From Mytilus galloprovincialis (taxonomy: Eukaryota > Mollusca > Bivalvia > Mytilida > Mytilidae): 64,000 bases of DNA. This document shows, piece by piece, positions 23,946 to 33,779 of the stretch. The stretch lies in NCBI RefSeq assembly GCF_965363235.1, contig NC_134849.1, forward strand, positions 56,242,122-56,306,121. Direction: 5' to 3'. The translations under genes were made by a program, and so were the position numbers. Under the pieces are notes generated by a model. That model saw only the letters and a list, made by a program, of their open reading frames with translations, ran no database searches and was not told the origin of the DNA. How positions within the stretch are numbered: position 1 is the first letter of the stretch; the number at the start of each line of letters is the position of its first letter.

Positions 23946-23964
23946 GTTCATTTGTTTGTACATT

Positions 23965-24240
23965 AATCAAATAGATATAGGAAGATGTGGTGTGAGTGCC
24001 AACTCTCCATCCAAATAATAATTTTAAAAAAAGTAAACCATTACAGGTCAATGTACGGCCTTCAACACGGAGCCTTGGCTCACACCGAACAACAAGCTAT
24101 AAAGGGCCCAAAATTACTAGTGTAAAACCATTCAAACAGGAACACCAACGGTCTAAACTATATAAAAAAATACAAGAAACGAGAAACACATATAAATTAC
24201 ATAAACAAACGACAACTACTGTACATCAGATTTATATATG
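23965..24240 (+). repeat. Dispersed repeat R1, longest copy
   Basis: Starts 'AGGAAGATGTGGTGTGAGTG' and continues through 'GGCCTTCAACACGGAGCCTT', 'AAAGGGCCCAAAATTACTAG', 'GTGTAAAACCATTCAAAC' and 'CTACTGTACATCAGAT'. Partial copies lie at 1-110, 4876-4925, 5690-5770 and 56860-56960, and an inverted one at 25470-25740. No coding capacity. Confidence 0.7.
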
Positions 24241-24280
24241 TTTCTCGTTTGAGTTGTTTAACATTTATCATTTCGCTTTT

Positions 24281-24315
24281 GTCGAGCCTGCGACTTTTGT
24301 CGCAGAAAGCTCGAC
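24281..24315. repeat. Perfect two-part hairpin at the start of the tandem array
   Basis: GTCGAGC-CTGCGAC-TTTT-GTCGCAG-AAA-GCTCGAC: two perfect 7-bp stems, stacked, with a TTTT loop and a 3-base bulge. It marks the left edge of the 24360-25400 tandem repeat and looks like an element terminus. It is GC-rich against its AT-rich surroundings. Confidence 0.75.
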
Positions 24316-24359
24316 ATAGGTATATTGCGGCGACGGCGTTAGCTAACTTTTTAAAGCTT

Positions 24360-25400
24360 TATATTTTAGAAGGTGGAAGACCTGGATGCTTCATGCTTTG
24401 TATATAGATGCCTATGTTACGAAGTGTCCGTCAGTCACATTTCCAATGTCCTTGACCTCATTTTCATGGTTCAGTGACTACTTGAAAAAAAAGTTAAGAT
24501 TTTTTGTAATGTTTAATTCTCTCTTATTATAAGTAATAGGATAACTCTAATTGATATGTGCGTACATTGCAAGGTCCTCATGCCCTTCAAACAGTTTTCA
24601 CTTGACCTCGACCTCATTTCATGGATCAGTGAACAAGGTTTTGGTGATCAAGTCCATATCTTGGATACTATAAGCAATAGGTCTAGTATATTCGGTGTAT
24701 GGAAGGACTGTAAGGTGTACATGTCAAACTTGCAGATGTCATCTGACCTTGACCCCATTTTCATGGTTCAGTGGTTATAGTTATGTTTTTGAGTTTTGGT
24801 CTCTTTTTCTAATACTATATGCAATAGGTCTACTATATTTGGTGTATGGAAATATTCTATGATCTATATATCAGTCGTTCAGGTTTTATTTGACCTTGAC
24901 CTCATTTTCACGGTTCATTGATAAGTGTTAAATTTTTGCGTTTAGATCTGTTTTTCTTATCTTGTATGCAATACGTCTACTATATTTGGTATATGGAATG
25001 ATTTTAAGGTGTACATGTCTAGTTGGCAGGTGTCATCTGACTTTAACCTCATTTTCATGGTTCAGTGGTCAAAGTTTAGTTTTTGAGTTTTGGTCTTTTT
25101 TTCTAATACTTTATGCTATAGGTCAACTATATTTGGTGTATTTAAATGTTGTATGATCTTTATGTCAGTCGTGCAGGTTTAATTTGACCTTGACCTCATT
25201 TCTATGGTTCATTGAACAATGTTAAGTTTTCGTGTTTTGGTCTGTTTTTCTTAAACTATTAGCAACAGGTCAACTATATTTGTTGTATGGAAGAACATCC
25301 ATATGTAAGGTTCATCTGCTCTTACCTCATTTTTATGGTTCATTGGTCAATGTTTAGTTGTCTTGATTAATGTTAAGTTTACGTGACAGTGTAATACAGC
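24360..25400 (+). repeat. About 150-bp tandem repeat array
   Basis: Six to seven diverged units of about 150 bp, arranged as alternating pairs (higher-order period about 300). Unit marks are 'TGACCTTGACCTCATTTTCA', 'TGGTTCA', 'TTTTGGTCTGTTTTTCT', 'GCAATAGGTCTACTATATTT' and 'GGTGTATGGAA'. The TGACCTTGACCT part appears at 24751, 24891 and 25189 with variants at 24452, 24606 and 25042. The short open frames are by-products. Confidence 0.8.
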
Positions 25401-25469
25401 TTTACATTTAGGACTATCAACATAATATCAATGATTAGTAAAGAAGGCGAGACATTTCAGCGTGTGTAC

Positions 25470-25745
25470 TCTTGTTTTTTTATATAGCTGACTATACGGC
25501 ATGCGTTTTGTTTTTCATTGAAGGCCATACGGTAACTAATAGTTATTACTTTATGTCCATGTGCCATTTGGTCTCTGGTGGAAAGTTGTGTGTTATGTAC
25601 TATCATTTGTCTTTTCAATTTTTAGCCATGACGTTATCAGTTTATTTTCGATCTATGAGTTTGACTGTCCCTTTGGTGTCTTTCACCCCTCTTTTGTCTC
25701 ATTGGCAATCATACCACGTTTTCTTATTTTTAGAGCCGGACAAAT
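25470..25745 (-). repeat. R1-family repeat, inverted, with Penelope-tail-like insert
   Basis: The right end, 'TGTCTCATTGGCAATCATAC', is the reverse complement of the R1 start. 25620-25700 ('AGTTTGACTGTCCCTTTGGT') is the same sequence found inverted at 50700-50730 in the Penelope 3' tail. Two overlapping open frames of about 100 codons cross it but have no protein family. Confidence 0.55.
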
Positions 25746-28280
25746 TAAAGAAGTACACTCTAATATGCGGCATCTAGTTGCTAGGCAAATGCTTGGGGAG
25801 GGGTGCATAACTTGGCTAAAAATGGCAAGTTCATCTTTACAACTTTATTGCTTAATGATAACAAATTGAATATACAATTTATTTAGCAAAATATTAACAA
25901 GTCAAAATAAATTAAGTACTATATACAAACTGACATAATCAATTTATGGTGAACATTTATTGAATAAAACTTAAAATTTATACTTAACTCTGCACATAAA
26001 ATGTTCGATGTATCTTAGCTTCATTTTTCCAACAAAATGTCTACCACATAAAAGTCAAACACATTTTGTTTGTTTCAAATCATTCCTAATAAGATGAATT
26101 GTAAAATTTACATTCTTACATGAAAAACATTTTAAAAGATTTGATTTTTTTTTTAAATTGTGGTCGTCAATACTATTTATGTTAAATATCATTGTAGTGT
26201 ATTAGATACCAATTACAATATACATGTTAATTTTTGAATTTTATAAATGAATAATACAAATATAAGCAATACTTAAGGGTCAAGATTGTCAATTGGTACA
26301 ATAAACTGATTGGTAGGGATGAGCCGCTGGAATAGGCATACGAAAAGGTAGAATATAAAACAAAAACATAGTGGTTTGAATCTAGGGAATATGAATTTAA
26401 TCAGACGTCGATTTTTCCCAGATACGGATGAAACTATAGTCGTTTAATGCGTCTATGAAATCGAGTTATCATGATAGCTATAGGCATATTTTTTGTCAAT
26501 CTTTTTTGAGAGGGTACTAGCATTTCAAATATATGAAAAGGATGGAATACTTGCTTTTGCAGCTGCTCATCCCTGCCACAAAAAGATTGAAGTGTTTCCA
26601 TCAAAACCAAAAACGTGATGGCAGCAACTATCTCTGGATTTCTTTTGGTACAAATAAAGTTTTTTCCGTAAAATTTTAATCATATTTTAAATTTTCATAT
26701 TAACAAATAAAAAAATAATGGAAAAGGCTTATTTTATAAGTCGGACAAAGAATGATAACTCAGATTTTTCGCCGAAACAAATTAACAAGTCAATCTCCTT
26801 TTTGTTCACTACTATATCAATTTGCAATGTACATACAGAATGATATGAGTGTTCAATTTAAGAATGAATAATTCAAAAGTTTTTTACTCTTCTGGGAATG
26901 ATAAAAAATTTAAAAGAATATATTTAACTCAAAACTTTCCTTGTTCTGAAGAAGGAAAACACCTTTAACCCTAACAGAGTAAATGGAAACACAGCCTGAC
27001 TTAAAAAAAAAGAAAAAAAAAACAAACGACAAATAAGTAAGTACAGTCCACATTTACAGTACAAAACCTTAGCTCATAAGTTTATGGATGACAATTGTAA
27101 TATGACAAACAAATTCGTATAATAACTCCAAATCTGTCCATAGTAACTGTTGACCATGTTTTTGTACACTTCATAGATTTTACCCGATTTTCGATTCACG
27201 AAAAAAAAAAGAAGAAAAAAAGGCTGAGTGTTGCTTGTAAAAAAATAATGACAAATGTTAATTACTATTTAACACCTAAGCGCAATTATGGCTCGCTGTA
27301 TATATGTATACTATTTATGTTTTTTCTCTCTGGAAAAATGGATTTCAATTTAATATCAATGGTTAAAGAGACGCATTACACCTGTTTCCTGGCTTGGGAC
27401 AGGCACAAAATATGTGGCGGGGTTAGATTAATTCCCTCCCCCCTACAACAGGCAAATGGCAGAGGAATAAATAAGTATCAACATTTCATCATCGGCATCT
27501 GGTACCAAATTTCAGATGTTTAAAACATTAAATGAACTTTTGCACTAGTATTAAAAAAAATATTTATTTCTTTCCATTGAAAACATTTATACAGCGACTG
27601 TCGTTTACTTTTGTTTCATTTTCAATCATTAGTTACTGCATCAACTTGAAAGTATTTTTATGGCATCCTCCTCCCTTTTAAGCATGTAAATCTCGGGTTC
27701 ATTGGGTACAGAAAAAAAAACATGGCAATAAGATTGAAAGAAATACTGTTGTTAATGTTTCAGAACTTTGAATGGTAGTGTTTCGAAGATTCTGTACAAG
27801 ATAGAAAATTACATGAAATAAATCAGAATAAAATAAAGCACGAGTAATAAAATTCAATACATTAAATTTTTCTTACAAGATATTCCTCTCCTTTTTCTAA
27901 ATCCATTTCAACATTTCAACAGTTCGGCAAATGCTCAATCCATAATAATTCATAATCTATTTATCACGTGGTTGATGTAAAATAGCATGAATATTATATG
28001 TATAAATATATTTTACATTACAAGACGTATATACAGTGATGTACATTTAAAAGAAATATTTACATTTGTATAAACACAATTATAATATTGTTTCATAACA
28101 ATGTCATGTAAATTTGTTTCCATGAATTCGAAATGCTGTGATTGTCGAATAAAAGATGAAGATCGAAGTACAAAAAGAATTTTTCATTATGTAGGTCACG
28201 TATTGCATACATGTATCACAAAGTCTAAAAGTTCAACTGGTCAAAGCATAACTATTTGTTGTGTTATTTTTCTCTGATAC
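25746..28280. other. Region 3' of the bZIP gene
   Basis: AT-rich. On the minus strand it would contain the 3' untranslated region of the distal bZIP exon. AATAAA on the minus strand occurs at about 27561-27566. 27380-27460 matches dispersed repeat R4 ('CTTGGGACAGGCACAAAATA'). No other gene was seen. Confidence 0.4.
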
Positions 28281-28366
28281 ATATTCATATATAATAGTAC
28301 TGGTTATAAATATTCATATATTTTAGCACTGGTGATGAATATTCATATATTAAAGTACTGGATACT
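28281..28366 (+). repeat. 29-bp tandem repeat, three units
   Basis: 'ATATTCATATATAATAGTAC' plus 'TGGTTATAA' repeats at 28281, 28310 and 28339 with a few substitutions. It lies just below the stop codon of the distal bZIP exon, in its probable 3' untranslated region. Confidence 0.7.
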
Positions 28367-28426
28367 GAACTCGCTGTATTGAAAGCAGTTTAGACCAGAG
28401 CTTCCTAGTCAATATTCATAAAATGA

Positions 28427-28576
28427 CTAATAATCCATAGGCTCGGTTTTAATGTCCGTTTTCAAACAAGTATCAAATGTGTCCGTCTGTTCGTGATCTT
28501 CCACGATCGCTTGCAATTTTTCAAACATAATCTCCGATATTGTCCCAGAATCAACTTCGGCACAAATTTTTCTGTG
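28427..28576 (-). CDS. CREBL2: bZIP gene alternative last exon B
   Basis: Acceptor TTTTTTTCAG, then 49 codons to TAG at 28427. The exon starts '[20 protein letters not shown]', which parallels exon A '[17 protein letters not shown]' and CREBL2 itself (K/R-x-x-C-x-x-x-D-x-G-x-I). It ends '[12 protein letters not shown]'; IKTE fits the sumoylation consensus. Because exon 2 ends in phase 0, it can splice to this exon instead of A. An independent gene is less likely, since there is no start context. Confidence 0.75.
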   Translation of the reverse strand, partial: HRKICAEVDSGTISEIMFEKLQAIVEDHEQTDTFDTCLKTDIKTEPMDY

Positions 28577-31500
28577 CTGAAAAAAAGAAGAGGAAATTAT
28601 ATGTAATCACAGCATTTTTATAGTACGAGGTTCCACTTGTGACGCCTGTAGAAAAAAAAAACCCTTTAGTTCTAAAATTTCCTGTAAAAAATGTAAAACA
28701 ATTAGTTATTGTGGTTTTTCCAACATACACATATAGGTATCACTGTATTAAACTGTGTTTTGAAAATGTAAAACACCACAATCTGCTTAAAACATATAAA
28801 AATACATTGTTTTTCATAATCCTGGATCTACATCTGATAGAATTTTTTTCGAAATTCTAATTTTATTCTAAGTGTATCCATTACTCACGAAACTGGCCGT
28901 GCAGTAATACATAACAAAAGATGTTCATGAAGTGTCACTGTAAAGAAAGTAATGTGAAGACAAAATTCCTAAATTTTTGGTAAAAACAGTTTTCTTTACA
29001 AATATAGTAAATTTGATACATATCATATTGCAATGACATGTGGTTGGAACCACCCCTTTGTCCTGGGTTGGGAACCTCCCCTTTTAAAATGGTTGGATCC
29101 GCCCCTGAAACATGTCATCAATAAATATCACATGACATTGACTGGTAGGATCTAAAGAATGGTTAAAAGCAGCGATCAAACTTGAAAGATGTAGTTATCA
29201 AGTGAGGCCATTTTTTGATTGCATTTCATCTTTAATCCCCCTTTTTTTGGGAATGGTCACCATACCTGCCAAATTTTCAAAACGCCCATGGGGGTTTTGC
29301 GTGCAAGATGGCACTTGCAGTCCTATAAAACCTTTAAGGGGTCTTCAAAATTGAAATTTTATGTTGTTTTTTTGGCTTCTTAATACCTTTAAAAGCCTAT
29401 AGCAATTGTAAAACTACTGTTTTGTTTAAAATTGTAGACAAAATGCTCTTACAAAATATCAATTTGAGAGCTTCCATGGGGGAAATCCCCCGCAAATAGT
29501 GACAGTTTGCAGGTATGGGTCACTGGTCAAACAAACGAATATATATAAGGAGGTGTAAAAATAAACAATTTTCTAAATCACATACTTTTTTATTTCAACA
29601 TTTCAATTTTTAATTCATCTGTGATTTACATGCATTATTTCAAATTATTCAAGAAATATATATATATCTATAAAACAAGCATACTTATACTATAGTAATT
29701 ATAAGTTCAAACTAAATTTGAATGTTTGTTTCACGTTTAATAAGCCATGTAAATTTTAAACAATACGTTTGTGACAAAGTAAAATTACAGATAGTTTAAA
29801 TAGAATCCAATATTGTCCTTCCCTTAAAATATCAACAGCAAGTTTTATATGAGACTTTTTTTTTTTTACTTTTATCAAACTTATCAAAATTTACTTATGC
29901 AAAAACTTATAGCTGATAACCGTTCTCCATGATGGATGCGTAACCATTTTCAGTGATGGACGCGTCAGTTCTCTGCTCACTTTCAAAACACAAACTCTGC
30001 GCATGGCCATAAGGAAAGTCATTCAGTCCTGAATTTGTAACTTCTGTGTCTTCTGTTTTCCTGAGAGAATCAAAACTTTGTATTAAATCCACATTTGGCA
30101 AATTTCCTGAGGAAAAACTGGTTGAAGGTAATGTAAGTGCACAAAACCAGTTTTCAGAAAGTAAATCCGTTTGAGTTCCGTACGTCTGCAAACTAGAAAT
30201 GGTGTCCTTTGGATGCCACAAATCTAATTCTGATTGGTTATACTTTGGAAGTTCTTCTTTATCTAAACTCATAGTATGTAATCCACTGTGGCTATGATTT
30301 AAATTTCGACTAGAACTAATAACCTTTTGGATTTCAAAATTACTTGTCCTTTGTTTCGATGATCTTCGAGTATTGTATACGTAATTAAAACTCGAAACTA
30401 GATGATTGCTGTGCAGTACAAAAGCAGACGATCCTTTTGAATTTGAAACCGAAGTTTTCGTTGGTTGCTTGAAAACAGATGATCTTGGTACATGAAACTG
30501 TTCAAGCGCTGGGCCCCCGGGTTGTCTTCATTCTTTGGTTTGCTTCAGCTATTTTATTGTCTGACGCAAGGCTTGGTATAAGACCTGTAGGCAGAATGCC
30601 GTTGTCTATTTCTTTGCACCACTTGTAAAACTATTTTTTAAATAAAGTAAAACAGTTATTCAACTTTTATAAGTGAATTTTACATAATGATTTTCATCAT
30701 AAAAAATATCCTACTTCACATGCATGAAATAATTGCCACTGGACGTTAAGCAACAAACAATCAATCAATCAATCAATAACAAAGGGCCCGATGTTAATCA
30801 ATAACACTTTTCATTGGTGTTATTTCGTGATCTTCGAGGCAGTCAAAAGTTAGATAAGAAGCAAGATACAACTGAGTACCACTGGCAGATCCAGTGGGGT
30901 GTTGAGGGCTTACATTTGACCACCAAAAAAAATAATCATGCTTTTCAATATAAATATAATTTTTTCGGATAAAATCGTCAAATATTTTTCTCGCCTGGAT
31001 CTATCTCGTGGCTCCGCTCTATATTACAACTCGACCGTGGCTCCGATCTATATCCCCCTCGTGGCTGCGCTCTATACTTCACCTCGCGGCTTCGATCTAC
31101 GCTATATATATATCTTTTATTTTCGTGAATTATGCTCCCCATTAAAAAAATCCTGCACCCCCTGCATCTCCTCTCCCTCCGATTTCATTTGAAAACAATT
31201 GGTATTCAACGTGGAACTGATCTTCACCTTCATCGAAAGATTTAGTAAATGTATTGTTATATATAATCCCATGTATTTAACTTGATGAAAAGATAATAAT
31301 ACAGAAATCGTAATTTTTAATTTCAAATGCTTCTGTCAGTGTTAAGATGCCACGTTGACTGCCAAAAACTAAGTCCTGTTATCACTAGAACACACAGGCT
31401 CTTGTTTCTATCCATGATGAGGTCGGCTATCCATATACTAGTATTCTATTAAATAGGGATAATCGACCTTCCCATGGATGATCATGGATATATATAGAGA

Positions 31501-33779
31501 AACAAGTGCTCATGGTAAGTCATATTTTTCTTCAGATGATATTTCTTCAATTTTCATTCCTCGTTTCATATGTTGCACGAAAATTTAACAAATCATTCCA
31601 TTCTATACTGTATATAAATATGTTAACCGCTACAAGCTTAGTATATAATCTATTTGTAAACTACGGAAAATTCACATTTTTATTTCGATATTACTTTTTT
31701 TTCTATTATTAGTTCAACAGAAAACAAGTACCTTAGAAAAAAAGGAATGCTTTTTTCGAATGCAGATCTTAATGAACGGTGACCCCATATTTTTTTATTC
31801 TATTTTTCCATTACGTATAGGATAAATCATTTTTTTTTTTAATATAGAATTTCGCTACTTTTTCTATAAATAATCTTTATCATAACAGTCTATATATCAA
31901 AATATTGGATAATTAGAAAAAGCAGTCTTACATCACAAATTTGAATAATTAGAACAAAAATTCAAATGCCAAGAATTAGAATAACCAGAAGAAACCAGTC
32001 AAATATCAAGAATTAAATAACCAGAATAAAACGCGCAGGTTAGATCAACCAAAATGAAATTCTACACTAGTTCACATGTACCAACAAATGACCTATAAAT
32101 CTGCAGACGTTACATAACAAGTTCACATATATGTAGAACATATAAACGATCAATGAGTCATCATAATACCGTGAACATTTTATTATTCAATCGAAATGCA
32201 AACTCCCACGTCGCAACACGAACAATGGAAAAATTTAATCACATTATTTCGATTCCGAGTAAATGGTTTAGTCGAGACTAGAATTTAGTTTTGAAAGATT
32301 TTTTCCTAGTTTTGATTTCTATTAGTTTCGCTATTTGATAAAGCATTTTAAATAAATGAATAAATATAACTTACCAATGCAAGTTCATCCCTCAATTTAA
32401 AGATTGCTTTTTCCTTACTGGTAACCAAGTCCTCCAAATACTGGTATCGTAACTTTTTTCTCGCTCTACATTCCCTTGCACTCTGCCTACTGCGTTCTAA
32501 CTTGACTTTTACATCGACCTTGGTAGTTCGTCTGCCGGGACGTTTGCTGGGACTCCTTAACGATCTATCTATGGTCATGTTATGGTTTTCCTACAATAAT
32601 TTTTCAAAATCAATAAATATATATTTTTCATTTTAAATATTAGAATTCTTTTTTCTAATTGAAGAAAATTTATACTTATCATATCTGCTATGTTCTGATT
32701 TCCAAAGGAAATAAAATATTTATGGTTTCATTCAGATTACTGCTGAAACGATGTTTTATTTACGATCAAACAATGAGTTATCTTAAAATAAACAAGCAAC
32801 TGGTACTTTAGATTGGGATGCAAAATATTGCATAACATTTTGTCCAAATTTCAATTAAAACTTCTATAGGGGTGTCCTAAAATAAAATTTAAAGTCCAAT
32901 AATCAAGAATCCATGTCATGTACATTGTTTTAGGAATTTTTTGTTACTTATTGAAAGCATTTTAATTCGTGTCAAGTTTTTAACAAAGCCCGTAAGATCT
33001 TAACTAAGCAGCATTTATGTTAGAAACAAAACATTAATTTAATATATATAGTACATATATTTCGTGTTTAGTCTTATTGTATATTTCAGACTAAAGCGGA
33101 AAAATCTGGTACATAAATGAATCGAACACTTAAGAAAATAAATTTATGCAAAATGCCATGCTTCTTCAGAAAATATTTTACGAAAGATCTGATCGAAATA
33201 TTTTTTACCTTTTACCTTAAATATTCCCAAAATCCATAAACTGTCATAATGAATATCCACGTCAATATAATTACCCGATTGGCTATGGTACCAAGTATAC
33301 AAAACACAGAGGCTTAGACATCACGTTACAACCCTGTTATAAATTACGTAACATCTTTCTTTTTGGTGTTTTACTTTTTAGGAAAATTTACTTTTAAAGT
33401 TTCAATGTATTTTCCTCTAGTGCAAATGTTTTATATATATTAAAGAATGATTATTTAAAAAAAAATGACAACCAATAAAGAAATGAAAAAAAAGTAAAAT
33501 ATGGGGTCCAAGAGCCTGTGTGAAAATATAAGAGTATTATTGTATTAACGTATATGTATTTTCTGCGGTAGGAAAATTTCATTTATTTTTGCTAAAAATT
33601 CGTCAAAAAAGATTTTTTAATTTTGATTATCTTTTTTTATAAATTATTTAGACATTTAATTAATGTGCTATCAGTTCCTAGGACAATGAAAATGCCCCTA
33701 ATATATATATATCTGTAATACAATATCATATATCAGATAAGTTATTGAATGATAATATATTTACCTTTTCACTTGGCAT
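28427..33779 (-). CDS. CREBL2: CREBL2 / REPTOR-BP-type bZIP transcription factor gene
   Basis: A four-exon minus-strand gene. Exon 1 is 33765-33779 (MPSEK), exon 2 is 32375-32590 (bZIP), and the alternative last exons are 30502-30630 (A) and 28427-28576 (B). All junctions are phase 0. Isoform A is 119 residues and isoform B 126, close to the about 120 of vertebrate CREBL2. The basic region '[20 protein letters not shown]' followed by 'QYLEDLV' is nearly that of CREBL2, including Ser at the position where most bZIPs have Asn. In vertebrates CREBL2 works with CREB. In Drosophila the orthologue REPTOR-BP partners REPTOR downstream of TORC1 in the starvation response. Nuclear location is inferred from the family. 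Homology is strong, and the gene structure is deduced from splice motifs and frame continuity. Confidence 0.9.
29259..29520. mobile_element. 262-bp element with terminal inverted repeats
   Basis: 'ACCATACCTGCCAAA' at 29259-29273 and 'TTTGCAGGTATGGGT' at 29506-29520 are inverted copies, with GGTCAC next to both ends. The interior is non-coding, with a second short mirrored part ('CCATGGGGG' on both sides). It lies between the two alternative last exons of the bZIP gene. Confidence 0.65.
29907..30527 (-). other. 206-codon open frame overlapping the end of exon A
   Basis: Open from just after a TGA at 30528 to TAA at 29907, one frame off exon A. It is Ser/Asn/Thr-rich with acidic patches near the C-terminus ('[20 protein letters not shown]') and no known domain. 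The first Met is at 30272, which would give only 121 residues. Its length in AT-rich DNA and its position suggest a genuine C-terminal extension of the bZIP protein. It would be reached by a frameshift, an assembly indel at the G5 tract, or an unseen splice site (a CAG at 30497-30499 is in phase but has a poor pyrimidine tract). An AATAAA on the minus strand lies at about 29588-29593. Confidence 0.5.
30502..30630 (-). CDS. CREBL2: bZIP gene alternative last exon A
   Basis: The acceptor TAG at 30631-30633 is followed by '[20 protein letters not shown]', '[12 protein letters not shown]' and a stop TGA at 30502. This aligns with the vertebrate CREBL2 segment beginning Y-K-x-W-C and D-x-G-x-I-P. 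Just before the stop lies a CCCGGGGGCCC tract. One base fewer there would continue into the 206-codon frame that follows (29907-30527). Confidence 0.85.
   Translation of the reverse strand, partial: FYKWCKEIDNGILPTGLIPSLASDNKIAEANQRMKTTRGPSA
30990..31107 (+). repeat. 25-29-bp GC-richer tandem repeat in bZIP intron
   Basis: Four to five units of the type 'CTCGTGGCTCCGCTCTATAT' within the AT-rich intron between exons 2 and A. A CAAT microsatellite lies at 30753-30780. Confidence 0.65.
31393..31504. repeat. Imperfect inverted repeat in bZIP intron
   Basis: 'CTTGTTTCTATCCATGATGA' and 'GGTCGGCTATCC' are mirrored by 'GGATAATCGACCTTCCCATG' and 'ATGGATATATATAGAGAAAC', with an extra insertion of about 18 bases on the right. 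Probably an old foldback piece. Confidence 0.5.
32375..32590 (-). CDS. CREBL2: bZIP gene exon 2 (basic region and leucine zipper)
   Basis: Acceptor 'ATTATTGTAG' and donor GTAAGT bound exactly 72 codons. Residues 1-25 are a basic, Ser/Arg/Pro/Lys-rich lead. '[20 protein letters not shown]' is the DNA-contacting region. 'LRYQYLEDL', '[17 protein letters not shown]' starts the zipper and is interrupted by the exon end; either last exon continues it. Confidence 0.92.
33765..33779 (-). CDS. CREBL2: bZIP gene exon 1 (MPSEK)
   Basis: ATG at 33779 downwards, five codons, then donor GTAAAT directly after AAG. An in-frame TGA lies three codons before the ATG (TGA TTA ACA ATG), so this is the first possible start in this exon. 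It joins exon 2 in phase 0. An alternative is initiation at the Met five codons into exon 2. Confidence 0.65.

Noticed and set aside
25472-25869. Two overlapping open frames of about 100 codons, hydrophobic
   Set aside because: They lie across repeat R1 and Penelope-tail sequence and share no protein family. Frame opening comes from repeat composition.
33345-33352. TTACGTAA palindrome as an autoregulatory bZIP site
   Set aside because: It lies in intron 1 and an 8-bp motif is expected by chance in AT-rich DNA. No second site or conservation evidence.
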